The notes beneath the pieces were generated by a model. That model was not told where the DNA came from, made no database searches, and saw only the letters and a list, made by a program, of their open reading frames with translations. Of a stretch of 64,000 nucleotides of DNA, positions 54,942 through 63,592 are shown piece after piece; within the stretch, counting starts at the first letter, position 1; each line of letters begins with the position of its first letter. Origin of the DNA: an uncultured Thalassotalea sp. GTDB taxonomy: Bacteria > Pseudomonadota > Gammaproteobacteria > Enterobacterales > Alteromonadaceae. The translations under genes and the position numbers were made by a program. Location of the stretch: NCBI GenBank assembly GCA_947492575.1, contig CANLNK010000008.1, forward strand, positions 62,001 to 126,000, read 5' to 3'.

Positions 54942-55895
54942 GTGAACATTAGCGCTTCAACACATTGGCTTAAAGAGCATCAGCAAAAGTTAACGCAACA
55001 GTTAGTATCTGGTCGCATGCCTCATGCACTATTGATTGTTGGTGCAACCGGTAGTGGCAAGAGCCAGCTTATCCAGTGGTTAAGTCATGTCGTCAACTGC
55101 CTTCACCCAGTGCGAGAAGACGACAGTGGCATTATTCAAGCGTGCAAGCAGTGTAAACACTGTAAGTTGCAATCAAGCGATACATTCCCTGATTTACTCG
55201 AACTTGATAAATCTGAGAATACGATTAGCGTTGATAGCGTGAGAAGTGCGTCACGATTTTTAGAGAGCAAAGCCCAAATTGGCCATCATAAAGTTGTGGT
55301 TGTCGAGCGAGCTGAACGCATGTCGGTTGCAGCATCTAATGCATTGTTAAAGACGCTTGAAGAGCCAACTGCCGGCAATTTGTTAGTATTAAGTGCTGCC
55401 AATATTGAGCATTTACTGCCGACTATTATTAGCCGTTGCCAACTTATCGAGATTAGACCTAACCTGCAGCAGCTGACACAGAATCATCCGCAGCATGCAA
55501 ATATCAATATTAGTTACTTACCTGAACTGGCAGATCCTTCTTTGGCGGAGGCATTCCAATCGTATTGCCTTACGATGGCGCAAGCTTTAGATAACATTCA
55601 GCAATGGCAATTATTTGAGCAACAACTTACCGAGCAAGAGCGGGGGCTTTTGTGGTTAGAACGTGTTGTTTATTTGGCGCAAATATCTCAAGCGTCTGCT
55701 GAGACTGCCGATGAATCTAAATTACCTGTTGTGCAAAAACTGGCAGCAACACTTGATTTTGATTCGCTTAACAAGGTTTTTCAGTTAATATTGGAACTTA
55801 ACCGACATTTGGCTGATTACCCGCAAGCTAATGCTGCGATGTTAAAACAACAATTGGCAACTACCTTATTTACTCTTATTTCGGGCACAGAATAA
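54942..55895 (+). CDS. holB: DNA polymerase III delta prime subunit
   Basis: A 317-residue clamp-loader subunit starting at GTG (54942). Degenerate P-loop VGATGSGKSQLI, zinc module CKQCKHCKL, SRCQ sensor segment (IISRCQLIEI) and EEPTAGNLLVLSA. Part of the gamma complex that loads the beta clamp. Same operon as tmk. Confidence 0.94.
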   Translation: MNISASTHWLKEHQQKLTQQLVSGRMPHALLIVGATGSGKSQLIQWLSHVVNCLHPVREDDSGIIQACKQCKHCKLQSSDTFPDLLELDKSENTISVDSVRSASRFLESKAQIGHHKVVVVERAERMSVAASNALLKTLEEPTAGNLLVLSAANIEHLLPTIISRCQLIEIRPNLQQLTQNHPQHANINISYLPELADPSLAEAFQSYCLTMAQALDNIQQWQLFEQQLTEQERGLLWLERVVYLAQISQASAETADESKLPVVQKLAATLDFDSLNKVFQLILELNRHLADYPQANAAMLKQQLATTLFTLISGTE

Positions 55896-55899
55896 CATC

Positions 55900-56226
55900 A
55901 TGGAAAGCTTACATTTAGAATTTGTATCAGAAAGAGATTTGTACCAAGCCTACATGCCTTTTTTAAAACAAGGCGGTTTGTTTGTGCGTACAGCGGAGTA
56001 TTTTGAACTTGGCACTGAAATTTCCTTGGACGTGATGTTGCCAGATTCCTTAGAAACATCAAATGTTGAAGGTGTTGTTTGTTGGTTAACGCCTGTAGGA
56101 GCCCAAAACGGTACGCCAGCGGGTGTTGGTGTTAGCTTTATTAAAGACCCTGAAAACGTGCGTGCACAAATCGAAAAAGTGATTGCACGACACTTAAACT
56201 CTTCCGAGCCTACGCTCACTATGTAA
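55900..56226 (+). CDS. PilZ domain protein
   Basis: A 108-residue PilZ-fold protein (GLFVRTAEYFELGTEISLDVMLPDSLETSNVEGVVCWLTPVG...GVGVSF). The N-terminal c-di-GMP RxxxR motif is absent or very degenerate, so nucleotide binding is doubtful, as with PilZ of Xanthomonas/Pseudomonas needed for type IV pili. Lies 4 nt after holB and before tatD, the standard holB-pilZ-tatD order. Confidence 0.88.
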   Translation: MESLHLEFVSERDLYQAYMPFLKQGGLFVRTAEYFELGTEISLDVMLPDSLETSNVEGVVCWLTPVGAQNGTPAGVGVSFIKDPENVRAQIEKVIARHLNSSEPTLTM

Positions 56227-56244
56227 TGCAAATTTAGGTGTATT

Positions 56245-57015
56245 TTGTATATAGATTCCCACTGTCATTTAGACCGTCTCGATTTAACTGAATTTAATCA
56301 CAATATTGATAACGTAGTTGCCAATGCAAGCGCCGCAGGTGTTAGCAAAATGCTATGCGTTAGCGTTACGCTTGAAGATTTTCCTTCGATGGTTGAGAAA
56401 ACTCAAGCCTATGACAATGTTATGCTCACGTGTGGTGTGCACCCGTTAAACCAAGAACATGTCACGAATATAGACCAACTGCAGTCTCTAGCTTCTCATA
56501 AGCGAGTTATCGCTATTGGTGAAACTGGCTTAGATTACTTCTATGCACCAGAAACTAAACAATTGCAGCAAGATGCTTTTGTTAAACACATTCATGTGGC
56601 GAAGCAGCTCAACAAACCATTGATAATACATACGCGTGACGCAAGAGAAGACACGTTAAACACGTTTCGACAAGAACAAGCAGATCAAGTAGGTGGAATC
56701 TTGCACTGCTTTACCGAAAGCTGGGAAATGGCGAAAGCTGCAATTGATATGGGCTTTTATATTTCATTCTCTGGCATCGTAACGTTTAAGAATGCCCACG
56801 AGCTACGCGAAGTAGCGAAGAAGGTGCCAGCAGATCGCTTTCTTATCGAAACAGACTCGCCGTATTTAGCACCTGTTCCACACCGAGGTAAGCAAAATCA
56901 ACCTGCATTCGTTGTAGAGGTTGCTAAACATCTTGCAAGTATTCGCGGTGAGTCCGTTGACGCGATTGCTGAACAGTCTACCAATAACTTTAATCAGCTG
57001 TTTAATTTAAGTTAA
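56245..57015 (+). CDS. ycfH: TatD family metal-dependent hydrolase (YcfH)
   Basis: A 256-residue TIM-barrel hydrolase, TTG start at 56245 giving MYIDSHCHLD (metal HxH), AIGETGLDYFY, PLIIHTRDAREDT, GILHCFTESWEMA and LIETDSPYLAPVPHRGKQN. Family members are metal-dependent (deoxyribo)nucleases. Last gene of the operon. Hairpins follow but the T-run is on the other strand. Confidence 0.94.
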   Translation: MYIDSHCHLDRLDLTEFNHNIDNVVANASAAGVSKMLCVSVTLEDFPSMVEKTQAYDNVMLTCGVHPLNQEHVTNIDQLQSLASHKRVIAIGETGLDYFYAPETKQLQQDAFVKHIHVAKQLNKPLIIHTRDAREDTLNTFRQEQADQVGGILHCFTESWEMAKAAIDMGFYISFSGIVTFKNAHELREVAKKVPADRFLIETDSPYLAPVPHRGKQNQPAFVVEVAKHLASIRGESVDAIAEQSTNNFNQLFNLS

Positions 57016-57065
57016 ACAACATTATTAAACGTGGGCTGTTGAAATCCAAAATAAACCAGTAGATA

Positions 57066-57230
57066 AAAAAGAACCCGAAAAAAATCCTTTTTCGGGCTCC
57101 AGGGGAATGGCTCAAAGAGGTTGAGCCGTGCGCTAATTAACTAAGATTTACCCAACTGTAGCTTTGTCGTTAGTTGAGCCCTGTTGGGGCATTAACTGTC
57201 TTCGACCGCTTAAGCTACCTTACTTTCAAG
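57066..57230 (-). ncRNA. Candidate minus-strand small RNA
   Basis: On the minus strand a structured stretch (GGCTCAACCTCTTTGAGCC hairpin at 57109-57127, CAACT/AGTTG pairing and a CCCCAACAGGG segment further 5') ends in a strong terminator: GAGCCCGAAAAA / TTTTTCGGGTTC (57071-57098) followed by T residues. There is no minus-strand protein gene within reach to need that terminator; the plus-strand version lacks a T-run. That makes an independent transcript of about 150-170 nt plausible. The 5' end is a guess and no known RNA family was recognised. Confidence 0.35.
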
Positions 57231-57510
57231 ACCAATAAATGTGCGAGCATTTTGATGTTAAGAATTGGTTAAATATTGAGCTAATGTAAATAAGTGTAGT
57301 GCAATATTTGCGCATTGCTAGAAAATATTTAAAAAAATATAAGTTTTTGTTTTTAATTGATTAATTCTTATATTTTGCGAAAAGCGTCTATTGTTGGTTT
57401 ATCTTTAACCCACTGGCTGTCCACGGTTAGTGCACAGCTTATCTACAGCCTAGGTTTCATGGTGTTTTTATGCCATGATGGACGAAATAATTACAAAAAG
57501 ATGACGCTTC

Positions 57511-58740
57511 GTGTTAAATAAAATCTGGATCAGCTTCTTCTTCATCGCCTTCTTTTCCGCTTTATTTCAATGGCTATTTAATGGTGACGGCGACATATTC
57601 GCTCGTATGATTAATAGTGTTTTTGATATGTCTAAAGTTACTGTAGATATTGCCATAGGACTCATTGGTATTTTGAGTTTTTGGCTAGGCATGATGAAAG
57701 TCGCCGAAAAAGCGGGTGTCATTAATAAACTCTCTCACTGGATTTCACCACTGTTTACGCGTTTAATGCCTGATGTTCCTAAAGGTCACCCAGCAATGGG
57801 ATCAATGACAATGAACTTATCTGCCAACTTTTTAGGGCTTGATAACGCAGCTACGCCGCTTGGCCTCAAAGCCATGAAGGACTTACAAAGCCTTAATCCA
57901 AATAAAGATACGGCGACAGACGCGCAAATATTATTCTTAGTATTAAATACAAGTTCTGTCACCCTGTTTCCAATTGCCGTATTTGTCTATCGTGCGCAAC
58001 AAGATGCTGCAAATCCAACCGATGTGTTTATTCCGATCCTGTTGGCGACATTTGCCTCGAGCTTCGCAGGTTTATTGGCAGTAGCTTATAAACAAAAAAT
58101 TCAATTAATGCAGAAAGTCGTCCTGCTTTATTTCAGCGCAGGCATTGCCGTGCTTTTGGCATTGATCATTTACTTCGCACAATTGTCAGCGGATGCACTA
58201 TCTTCTCAATCTTCTCTGCTAGGAAATGCACTTATCTTCGGAACCATCATTGCTTTTATTTCCGCTGCCATGTACCGCAAGGTCGATGTTTATGATGCCT
58301 TTATTTCTGGCGCTAGAGAGGGATTTGAAACAAGTATCAAATTGATTCCATACTTACTCGCCATGCTCGTTGCCATTGGCGTATTACGTGCCAGCGGTGC
58401 ACTAGACTTAATTGTCGACATTTTCAGAAGTGGATTTGCGTTACTGGGTTTTAATACCTTGTTTGTCGATGCGTTACCAACAGCATTTATGAAACCGCTG
58501 AGCGGCTCTGGCGCTCGCGCTATGATGATAGAAACCATGAATAACCATGGTGCCGACTCCTTCGCCGGAAGGCTAGCCTCAATAATGCAGGGCTCTACCG
58601 AGACGACGTTTTATGTGCTTGCCGTTTACTTTGGCTCTGTGGGTATTAAATACACCCGACATGCAGTTACTTGCGGTTTGATAGCAGACGTATCAGGTAT
58701 GGTTGCTGCGATTGGTGTTTGCTACTGGTTCTTTGGTTAG
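57511..58740 (+). CDS. Nucleoside-recognition/SpmA-SpmB-type membrane protein
   Basis: A 409-residue polytopic membrane protein with a GTG start. Two gate-type (nucleoside recognition) halves: the N-terminal half (GLIGILSFWLGMMKVAEKAGVI...MTMNLSANFLGLDNAATPLGLKAM) resembles SpmA; the C-terminal half (FISGAREGFETSIKLIPYLLAMLVAIGVLRASGALD...MQGSTETTFYVLAVYFGSVGI) resembles SpmB. In Bacillus these are two spore-maturation proteins; single-chain fusions occur in non-sporulating gammaproteobacteria with unknown transport roles. Monocistronic. Confidence 0.87.
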   Translation: MLNKIWISFFFIAFFSALFQWLFNGDGDIFARMINSVFDMSKVTVDIAIGLIGILSFWLGMMKVAEKAGVINKLSHWISPLFTRLMPDVPKGHPAMGSMTMNLSANFLGLDNAATPLGLKAMKDLQSLNPNKDTATDAQILFLVLNTSSVTLFPIAVFVYRAQQDAANPTDVFIPILLATFASSFAGLLAVAYKQKIQLMQKVVLLYFSAGIAVLLALIIYFAQLSADALSSQSSLLGNALIFGTIIAFISAAMYRKVDVYDAFISGAREGFETSIKLIPYLLAMLVAIGVLRASGALDLIVDIFRSGFALLGFNTLFVDALPTAFMKPLSGSGARAMMIETMNNHGADSFAGRLASIMQGSTETTFYVLAVYFGSVGIKYTRHAVTCGLIADVSGMVAAIGVCYWFFG

Positions 58741-59185
58741 CCTTTTAGCGCTAACCTACTGTGATACTAACCAAGCTCAATAAACGAACGAATAAAATGA
58801 AGTAGCTCATATCTGACCTTAAAGTTTCGATGTATAGGTTTCGATATATAGATTTGGAATTCATCTGACTGGTAGCTACTAGCGCTAAACGGACGTTAGA
58901 ATTTTTCTAAAGTAGCCCTAATAGCCACGTTAAATTTTATGTGCATCGATACAGTTATAAGCGAATTGTCCGATAATTGTATCAATTGGCTAGTTATGTA
59001 AATCAGAAATATTCTCGGTTATCCCAACTCTCGTTTTCTCCAAGTTAAAGAGCCGTTGAGTGTTTAAATTAAAGTTGATAACCTACTAATATATATAAAT
59101 AAAAGTATTAGTGTTCACTTTCTGGCAATGATGCCCAATCGGGAAATCTCACTAATACACTGTAAGGCACTACAAGGATGGAATT
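58741..59185. other. 445-base spacer left of the SDR cassette
   Basis: No convincing gene. A 14-bp direct repeat (GTTTCGATGTATAG, GTTTCGATATATAG, 58824-58851) is the only pattern. A GTTGAGT string near 59055 fits the loose G^TTRRRY consensus of a cassette junction, but there is no attC or attI around it. Confidence 0.4.
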
Positions 59186-59917
59186 TTGAGTAAAATCGCA
59201 ATAGTTACAGGAGCCAGCAGGGGAATCGGTGCGGCGACCGCGCTTACTCTTGCGAAAAATGGTTACAAGGTTTGTGTTAATTATCTAAAGAATCAGGATG
59301 CCGCGGATAGTATTTGCTCGTCAGTAAATTCGTTGGGTGGCGCTGCTATCTCATATCAAGCAGATGTTTCTGATGAGTTTGAGGTTGAAAGCTTATTTGC
59401 TTTCGTAAATAAAAATTTTGGTGAAGTCAGACATTTAGTAAACAACGTAGGAATTCTCTCTGAGAAAACAGAACTTGTTGACATGAGTGTTGAACGTTTT
59501 GCAAAGGTATTAAATACAAATGTTCTTAGTGCATTTCTCTGCTCAAAAGCCTTCATCAAACAAAATTCAAAGTATGGCTCGATAGTTAATGTTTCATCTG
59601 CTGCTTCACGCTCGGGTGCGCCTTTTGAATATGTTGATTATGCTTCATCCAAAGGGGCAATGGATTCGTTGACAAAAGGATTGTCGTTAGAACTTGCGTC
59701 AAGAAATATTAGGGTAAATTCTGTTCGCCCAGGGTTTATCTATACTGATATACACGCCGATGGTGGTGAACCCGATAGAGTTTCTAGATTGAGTTCACAA
59801 ATCCCACTAAAAAGAGGTGGAACTGCTCAGGAAGTAGCAGATGCCATAGTATGGTTATTATCGGACCAAGCATCGTACGTCACAGGTTCCTTTATAGACA
59901 TTGCCGGCGGGAAGTAG
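59186..59917 (+). CDS. Short-chain dehydrogenase/reductase (FabG-like), cassette-borne
   Basis: A 243-residue classical SDR: TGASRGIGAATAL cofactor loop, NNVGI, catalytic Ser in NVSSAASRSG, YASSK (Tyr, Lys), PGFIYTDIHADGG and C-terminal VTGSFIDIAGGK. Close to 3-oxoacyl-ACP reductase/glucose-dehydrogenase-like SDRs; substrate not predictable. TTG start with AAGGA 7 nt upstream. Its stop is 1 nt before a strong attC, so it is a gene cassette rather than part of the fab operon; codon use is more AT-rich than the fab genes. Confidence 0.85.
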   Translation: MSKIAIVTGASRGIGAATALTLAKNGYKVCVNYLKNQDAADSICSSVNSLGGAAISYQADVSDEFEVESLFAFVNKNFGEVRHLVNNVGILSEKTELVDMSVERFAKVLNTNVLSAFLCSKAFIKQNSKYGSIVNVSSAASRSGAPFEYVDYASSKGAMDSLTKGLSLELASRNIRVNSVRPGFIYTDIHADGGEPDRVSRLSSQIPLKRGGTAQEVADAIVWLLSDQASYVTGSFIDIAGGK

Positions 59918-59918
59918 G

Positions 59919-60033
59919 GCCTAACAATCTGCTGTAGTCGCTCGCGGGCTCGCTGGGACGCAAACACATGGGCTGCGTCGCTTCGCTCCTAATTTTAGCC
60001 CATGTATTTCCGCCCCTAAGCAGGGCGTTACCA
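59919..60033 (+). repeat. Integron attC recombination site 4 (isolated)
   Basis: R'' GCCTAAC (59919-59925), L'' with CTGCTGTAG, inner stem ACATGGGCT (59966-59974) / AGCCCATGT (59997-60005) around GCGTCGCTTCGCTCC, L' CTAAGCAG and R' GCGTTAC (crossover G60027). L'' and L' pair well (CTGCT/AGCAG plus TAAC/GTTA). It is a complete attC far from the first array (over 55 kb) and without neighbours. Confidence 0.85.
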
Positions 60034-60275
60034 ACGGCTGATAATGGCATATTTCCTAACGCCGGATTTCATAGAGCTCAGCTAACTGAACATGACAGTA
60101 AAGTTAAGGCTTATTCACACTTAGCCTGTTAACACCAAGCCTATTCCGCTTGCTCTTCGTTTACATATTCTTACATCAGTTTTACCAAATTTTCTTCAAG
60201 CCGTTTTCCTAGAAATATTTTCCTTCAAAAAACTGGTTTGTTAATTCATGCCTTACAAACGTTAACCTGCATCAA

Positions 60276-60287
60276 ATTGTCGACAAT
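60276..60287 (+). promoter_or_regulatory. Palindromic operator O1 upstream of the prp regulator
   Basis: ATTGTCGACAAT, a perfect 12-bp palindrome, 16 nt before the -35 box. Identical to O2 at 60348. GntR-family regulators bind such TTGTCGACAA-type palindromes. Confidence 0.75.
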
Positions 60288-60302
60288 AATACTTTAGTTT
60301 AA

Positions 60303-60330
60303 TTGACACACGAATTATTTGGGCTAGAAT
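60303..60330 (+). promoter_or_regulatory. Sigma-70 promoter of the prp regulator gene
   Basis: TTGACA (60303-60308), 16-nt spacer, TAGAAT (60325-60330); transcription would start near 60337. Flanked by O1 upstream and O2 just downstream. Confidence 0.75.
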
Positions 60331-60347
60331 CAGGCTCAAAGTTATTA

Positions 60348-60359
60348 ATTGTCGACAAT
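60348..60359 (+). promoter_or_regulatory. Palindromic operator O2 over the regulator start
   Basis: A second exact ATTGTCGACAAT, 72 bp from O1 centre to centre, covering about +11 to +22 and overlapping the probable ATG at 60358. Position predicts autorepression. Confidence 0.75.
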
Positions 60360-61098
60360 GTTTATGTCTGCCAATCCAACTCAGCAACAACCAATCACCG
60401 CTGCCGATAAAGTTTTTCTGCAGTTACAACAGGCGATTGTTGAAGGTCAAATAGCGGCTGGTTCCAAGATAAGTGAACCAGAGTTAGCCAAACGCTACGA
60501 CGTGTCTAGAGCTACGCTACGGGATGCTATTAGCCGTCTCGAGAAGTGTCACCTTGTTGAACGACAAGCTAATGTCGGTGCCCGTGTTGTCAACTGCACC
60601 GTTGAAGGTTTGCTCGATTTATACATCACACGTGAAGCGCTGGAAGGTATGGCTTGTCGACAAGCAGCAGAGAAAATGTCAGACGAAGAGATTGTCGACA
60701 TGAAAGCTATGCTTGAACAGCACGCTAAAGCAAAAGCTCTCCAAGATGGTATTGCATATTACCAAGAAGAGGGCGACCTCGACTTTCATTACAAAGTTAT
60801 CTTGGGTAGTCACAATCAGCAATTGATCAATATTTTGTGTGGTCAACTTTACCATTTACTCAGAATGTACCGCTGTCAATTTGGTATGAATAGCCCGCGT
60901 GCAAGTAAGGCGTTCGACGAGCATTCAAGAATAATTGATGCCATAGCGGATAGAGACGGTGAATTAGCTGAAATCCTAATGCGTCGTCATATCGCGGCAT
61001 CGCGAAAGAATATCGAAAATAAGATTGCGTTGATGGATGCAGAACTAGAGCAGTCAGAACAGGCGCAACCCCAACTAATGCAACAACAAGCAAACTAA
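60358..61098 (+). CDS. GntR-family transcriptional regulator of the methylcitrate locus
   Basis: A 246-residue FadR-subfamily GntR protein (start at 60358; 60364 is also possible). N-terminal winged helix ([52 protein letters not shown], markers [14 protein letters not shown] and [10 protein letters not shown]) and a helical FCD ligand domain (about 90-225) with the metal His residues in DLDFHYKVI and FDEHSRII. Directly upstream of prpB, so it is the presumed propionate/methylcitrate regulator that replaces the sigma-54 PrpR of enterics. Unknown effector; methylcitrate or methylisocitrate likely. Gln-rich tail. Confidence 0.88.
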   Translation: MFMSANPTQQQPITAADKVFLQLQQAIVEGQIAAGSKISEPELAKRYDVSRATLRDAISRLEKCHLVERQANVGARVVNCTVEGLLDLYITREALEGMACRQAAEKMSDEEIVDMKAMLEQHAKAKALQDGIAYYQEEGDLDFHYKVILGSHNQQLINILCGQLYHLLRMYRCQFGMNSPRASKAFDEHSRIIDAIADRDGELAEILMRRHIAASRKNIENKIALMDAELEQSEQAQPQLMQQQAN

Positions 61099-61115
61099 AT
61101 CAGAGAGGACAAAAT

Positions 61116-62006
61116 ATGTCTGCAAGATTATCCCCAGGTAAAAAGTTTCGATTAGCACTCGAAAATAACAAGCCATTACAAATTGTCGGCACAATTAACG
61201 CGTATTGCGCCATGATGGCAGAGCAATTGGGCCACCAAGCTATCTACCTATCAGGCGGTGGTGTAGCCAATGCCTCATACGGATTACCAGATTTAGGTAT
61301 GACATCTCTAAACGATGTGATTGCAGATGTTCAACGCATCACTTCAGCGTCTAGCTTACCGTTAATGGTTGATATCGACACAGGTTGGGGCGGCGCATTT
61401 AATATCGCCAAAACTATTAAAGATATGGAAAAAGCAGGTGCCGCTGCGGTTCATATTGAAGACCAAGTCGCACAAAAGCGTTGTGGTCACCGTCCTAATA
61501 AGGAAATTGTATCAACCGCAGAAATGGTTGATCGCATCAAAGCTGCAGTAGATGCCCGTATTGATGACGACTTTTTCATCATGGCGCGTACAGATTCGTT
61601 CGCACAAGAAGGCCTTGAAAAGGCGATTGAACGTGCTAAAGCTTATGTAGCAGCAGGTGCTGACGGCATTTTTGCAGAAGCAGTACAAACCGAAGAGCAT
61701 TACCGTGCATTTGCTGAAGCGTTAGATGTGCCTATTTTGGCTAATATTACTGAGTTTGGTAAAACCGAATTGTGGAATAAAGCGCAATTAGGAGAGTGGG
61801 GCTGTGCCATGGTGCTGTATCCGCTTTCAGCATTCCGTGCGATGAACAAAGCAGCCGAATCAGTTTATAAAACACTACTAGCTGATGGTGACCAAAAAGC
61901 AGAAATCGACAACATGCAGACACGTATGGAGTTATACGATTACTTAGGTTACCACGAGTATGAACAGAAGCTTGATAGTCTGTTCGCTGAAGGCAAGAAC
62001 AAATAA
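61116..62006 (+). CDS. prpB: 2-methylisocitrate lyase
   Basis: A 296-residue isocitrate-lyase superfamily enzyme: [36 protein letters not shown] (metal Asp), [16 protein letters not shown] (active KRCGH loop with Cys) and [32 protein letters not shown]. Cleaves 2-methylisocitrate to succinate and pyruvate. GAGAGGAC before the ATG; 17 nt after the regulator. Confidence 0.96.
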   Translation: MSARLSPGKKFRLALENNKPLQIVGTINAYCAMMAEQLGHQAIYLSGGGVANASYGLPDLGMTSLNDVIADVQRITSASSLPLMVDIDTGWGGAFNIAKTIKDMEKAGAAAVHIEDQVAQKRCGHRPNKEIVSTAEMVDRIKAAVDARIDDDFFIMARTDSFAQEGLEKAIERAKAYVAAGADGIFAEAVQTEEHYRAFAEALDVPILANITEFGKTELWNKAQLGEWGCAMVLYPLSAFRAMNKAAESVYKTLLADGDQKAEIDNMQTRMELYDYLGYHEYEQKLDSLFAEGKNK

Positions 62007-62220
62007 ATTGCTTCGTCTTTATTGCTACTTTCGTTGATATTTTTGTCGAGCATACTCACCTATATTGATAGGCTCCGTGTGCTCTCCTCAATCTCAATGA
62101 AATTAGCTGCAAATACGTTAGCAATATAAGAATCAATAATTAAATAACACAACAAGTTAATAGCTAAGGAATGCATTTATTGTGCGCAACCAATAAATCG
62201 TTCCGTAAGAGGAAGAGATA

Positions 62221-63351
62221 ATGGTAGATAAAAAATTGGGTGGAGCAGGCCTTCGTGGCCAGAGCGCAGGTGAAACTGCATTATGTACAGTAGGTAAAAC
62301 AGGCTCAGGTTTAACTTACCGCGGCTATGACATTAAAGACCTTGCTGCAAATGCACAGTTTGAAGAAGTCGCGTACTTACTGCTATACGGCAAGTTACCA
62401 ACACAATCAGAATTAGATGCATACAAGGCACGTTTACGTGGTATGCGTACATTACCAGATGCACTAAAAACTGTATTAGAGAATATTCCTAAAGATGCGC
62501 ATCCAATGGATGTTATGCGAACAGGTACATCAATGTTGGGTAACCTGGAAACAGAAGCGATTGACTTCTCTGACCAACTTGACCACATCGACCGCATGTT
62601 GGCTATTTTCCCAGGTATGTTGAACTACTGGTACAACTATAGCCATAACGGTATTCGCATTGATGTTGATACAGGCGCAGACTCAATTGCTGAGCAATTC
62701 TTATGGACGCTTCACAATAAAAAGCCAGAGCCTTTACATGTTGATGTGATGCATGCGTCATTAGTACTTTATGCAGAGCATGAATTCAACGCTTCTACGT
62801 TTACAGGTCGTGTTTGTGCATCAACGTTATCTGACATTCATTCAATTGTTACAGGTGCTATTGGCTCATTGCGTGGCCCACTTCACGGTGGTGCAAACGA
62901 AGCCGCGATGGATATGATTGAGCAATGGCAAACCGCTGATGACGCCGAAGAAGCAATGATGGGTATGCTAGCGCGCAAAGAAAAAATCATGGGCTTTGGT
63001 CATGCGGTTTACCGCGAGTCTGACCCACGTAACGCGATCATCAAAGAATGGTCTAAGAAGCTTTCTGAGCAGGTGGGTGATACACACCTTTACGCTGTAT
63101 CTGAGCGCTGTGAAGCAGTGATGTGGCGTGAGAAGAAATTATTCTGTAACGCCGATTTCTTCCATGCATCAGCTTACAACTTTATGGGTATTCCAACGAA
63201 ATTGTTTACACCGATATTTGTTTGTTCACGTGTATCAGGTTGGACAGCGCATGCGATGGAACAGCGTGCTAATAACCGTATTATCCGTCCGTCGGCTGAC
63301 TATACGGGCCCTGACGCTCGTGATTATGTTGCTATCGAAGACCGCCCTTAA
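62221..63351 (+). CDS. prpC: 2-methylcitrate synthase
   Basis: A 376-residue citrate-synthase-like enzyme. LRGQSAGETALCTVGKTGSGLTYRGYDI at the start, His in LRGPLHGGANEAAM and GFGHAVYRESDPR, Asp in CNADFFHASAYNFMGIPTKLFTPIFVCSRVSGWTAH (markers NADFFHA and RVSGWTAH). Condenses propionyl-CoA with oxaloacetate. 214 nt after prpB with no gene in between. Confidence 0.96.
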   Translation: MVDKKLGGAGLRGQSAGETALCTVGKTGSGLTYRGYDIKDLAANAQFEEVAYLLLYGKLPTQSELDAYKARLRGMRTLPDALKTVLENIPKDAHPMDVMRTGTSMLGNLETEAIDFSDQLDHIDRMLAIFPGMLNYWYNYSHNGIRIDVDTGADSIAEQFLWTLHNKKPEPLHVDVMHASLVLYAEHEFNASTFTGRVCASTLSDIHSIVTGAIGSLRGPLHGGANEAAMDMIEQWQTADDAEEAMMGMLARKEKIMGFGHAVYRESDPRNAIIKEWSKKLSEQVGDTHLYAVSERCEAVMWREKKLFCNADFFHASAYNFMGIPTKLFTPIFVCSRVSGWTAHAMEQRANNRIIRPSADYTGPDARDYVAIEDRP

Positions 63352-63357
63352 TCGTGG

Positions 63358-63563
63358 TTCGACAGGCTCACCATGAAGAATCAAACATTTATGGTGGGCT
63401 TATCTTGTTTCGACAGACTCACCATGAAGAATCAAACATTTATATTGGGCTTATCTTGTTTCGACAGGCTCACCATGAAGAATCAAACATTTATAGTGGG
63501 CTTATTTTATTTCGACAGACCTATCATGAATGAATCAACATTCATCCTGAGCCTGTCGAAGGA
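63358..63563. repeat. 51-bp tandem repeats ending in an inverted copy
   Basis: TTCGACAGRCTCACC begins units at 63358, 63409, 63460 and 63511, a constant 51-bp period. The fourth unit folds back: TTCGACAG (63511) pairs with CTGTCGAA (63553-63560) and ATGAATG with CATTCAT. CGACAGGCTCA / TGAGCCTGTCG is the core of a dispersed palindromic repeat seen in many proteobacteria. It lies between prpC and acnD; the open frame of 67 codons across it is an artefact of the 17-codon period. Confidence 0.85.
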
Positions 63564-63592
63564 TTCTAATCATTAAAAATTGTAGGTAGATT

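Noticed and set aside
63373-63576. 67-codon ORF with repeated NQTFI-GLSCFDRLTMK units
   Set aside because: It is the translation of a 51-bp DNA repeat; the period is a multiple of three so the frame stays open. No ribosome site and a typical dispersed-repeat C-terminus.
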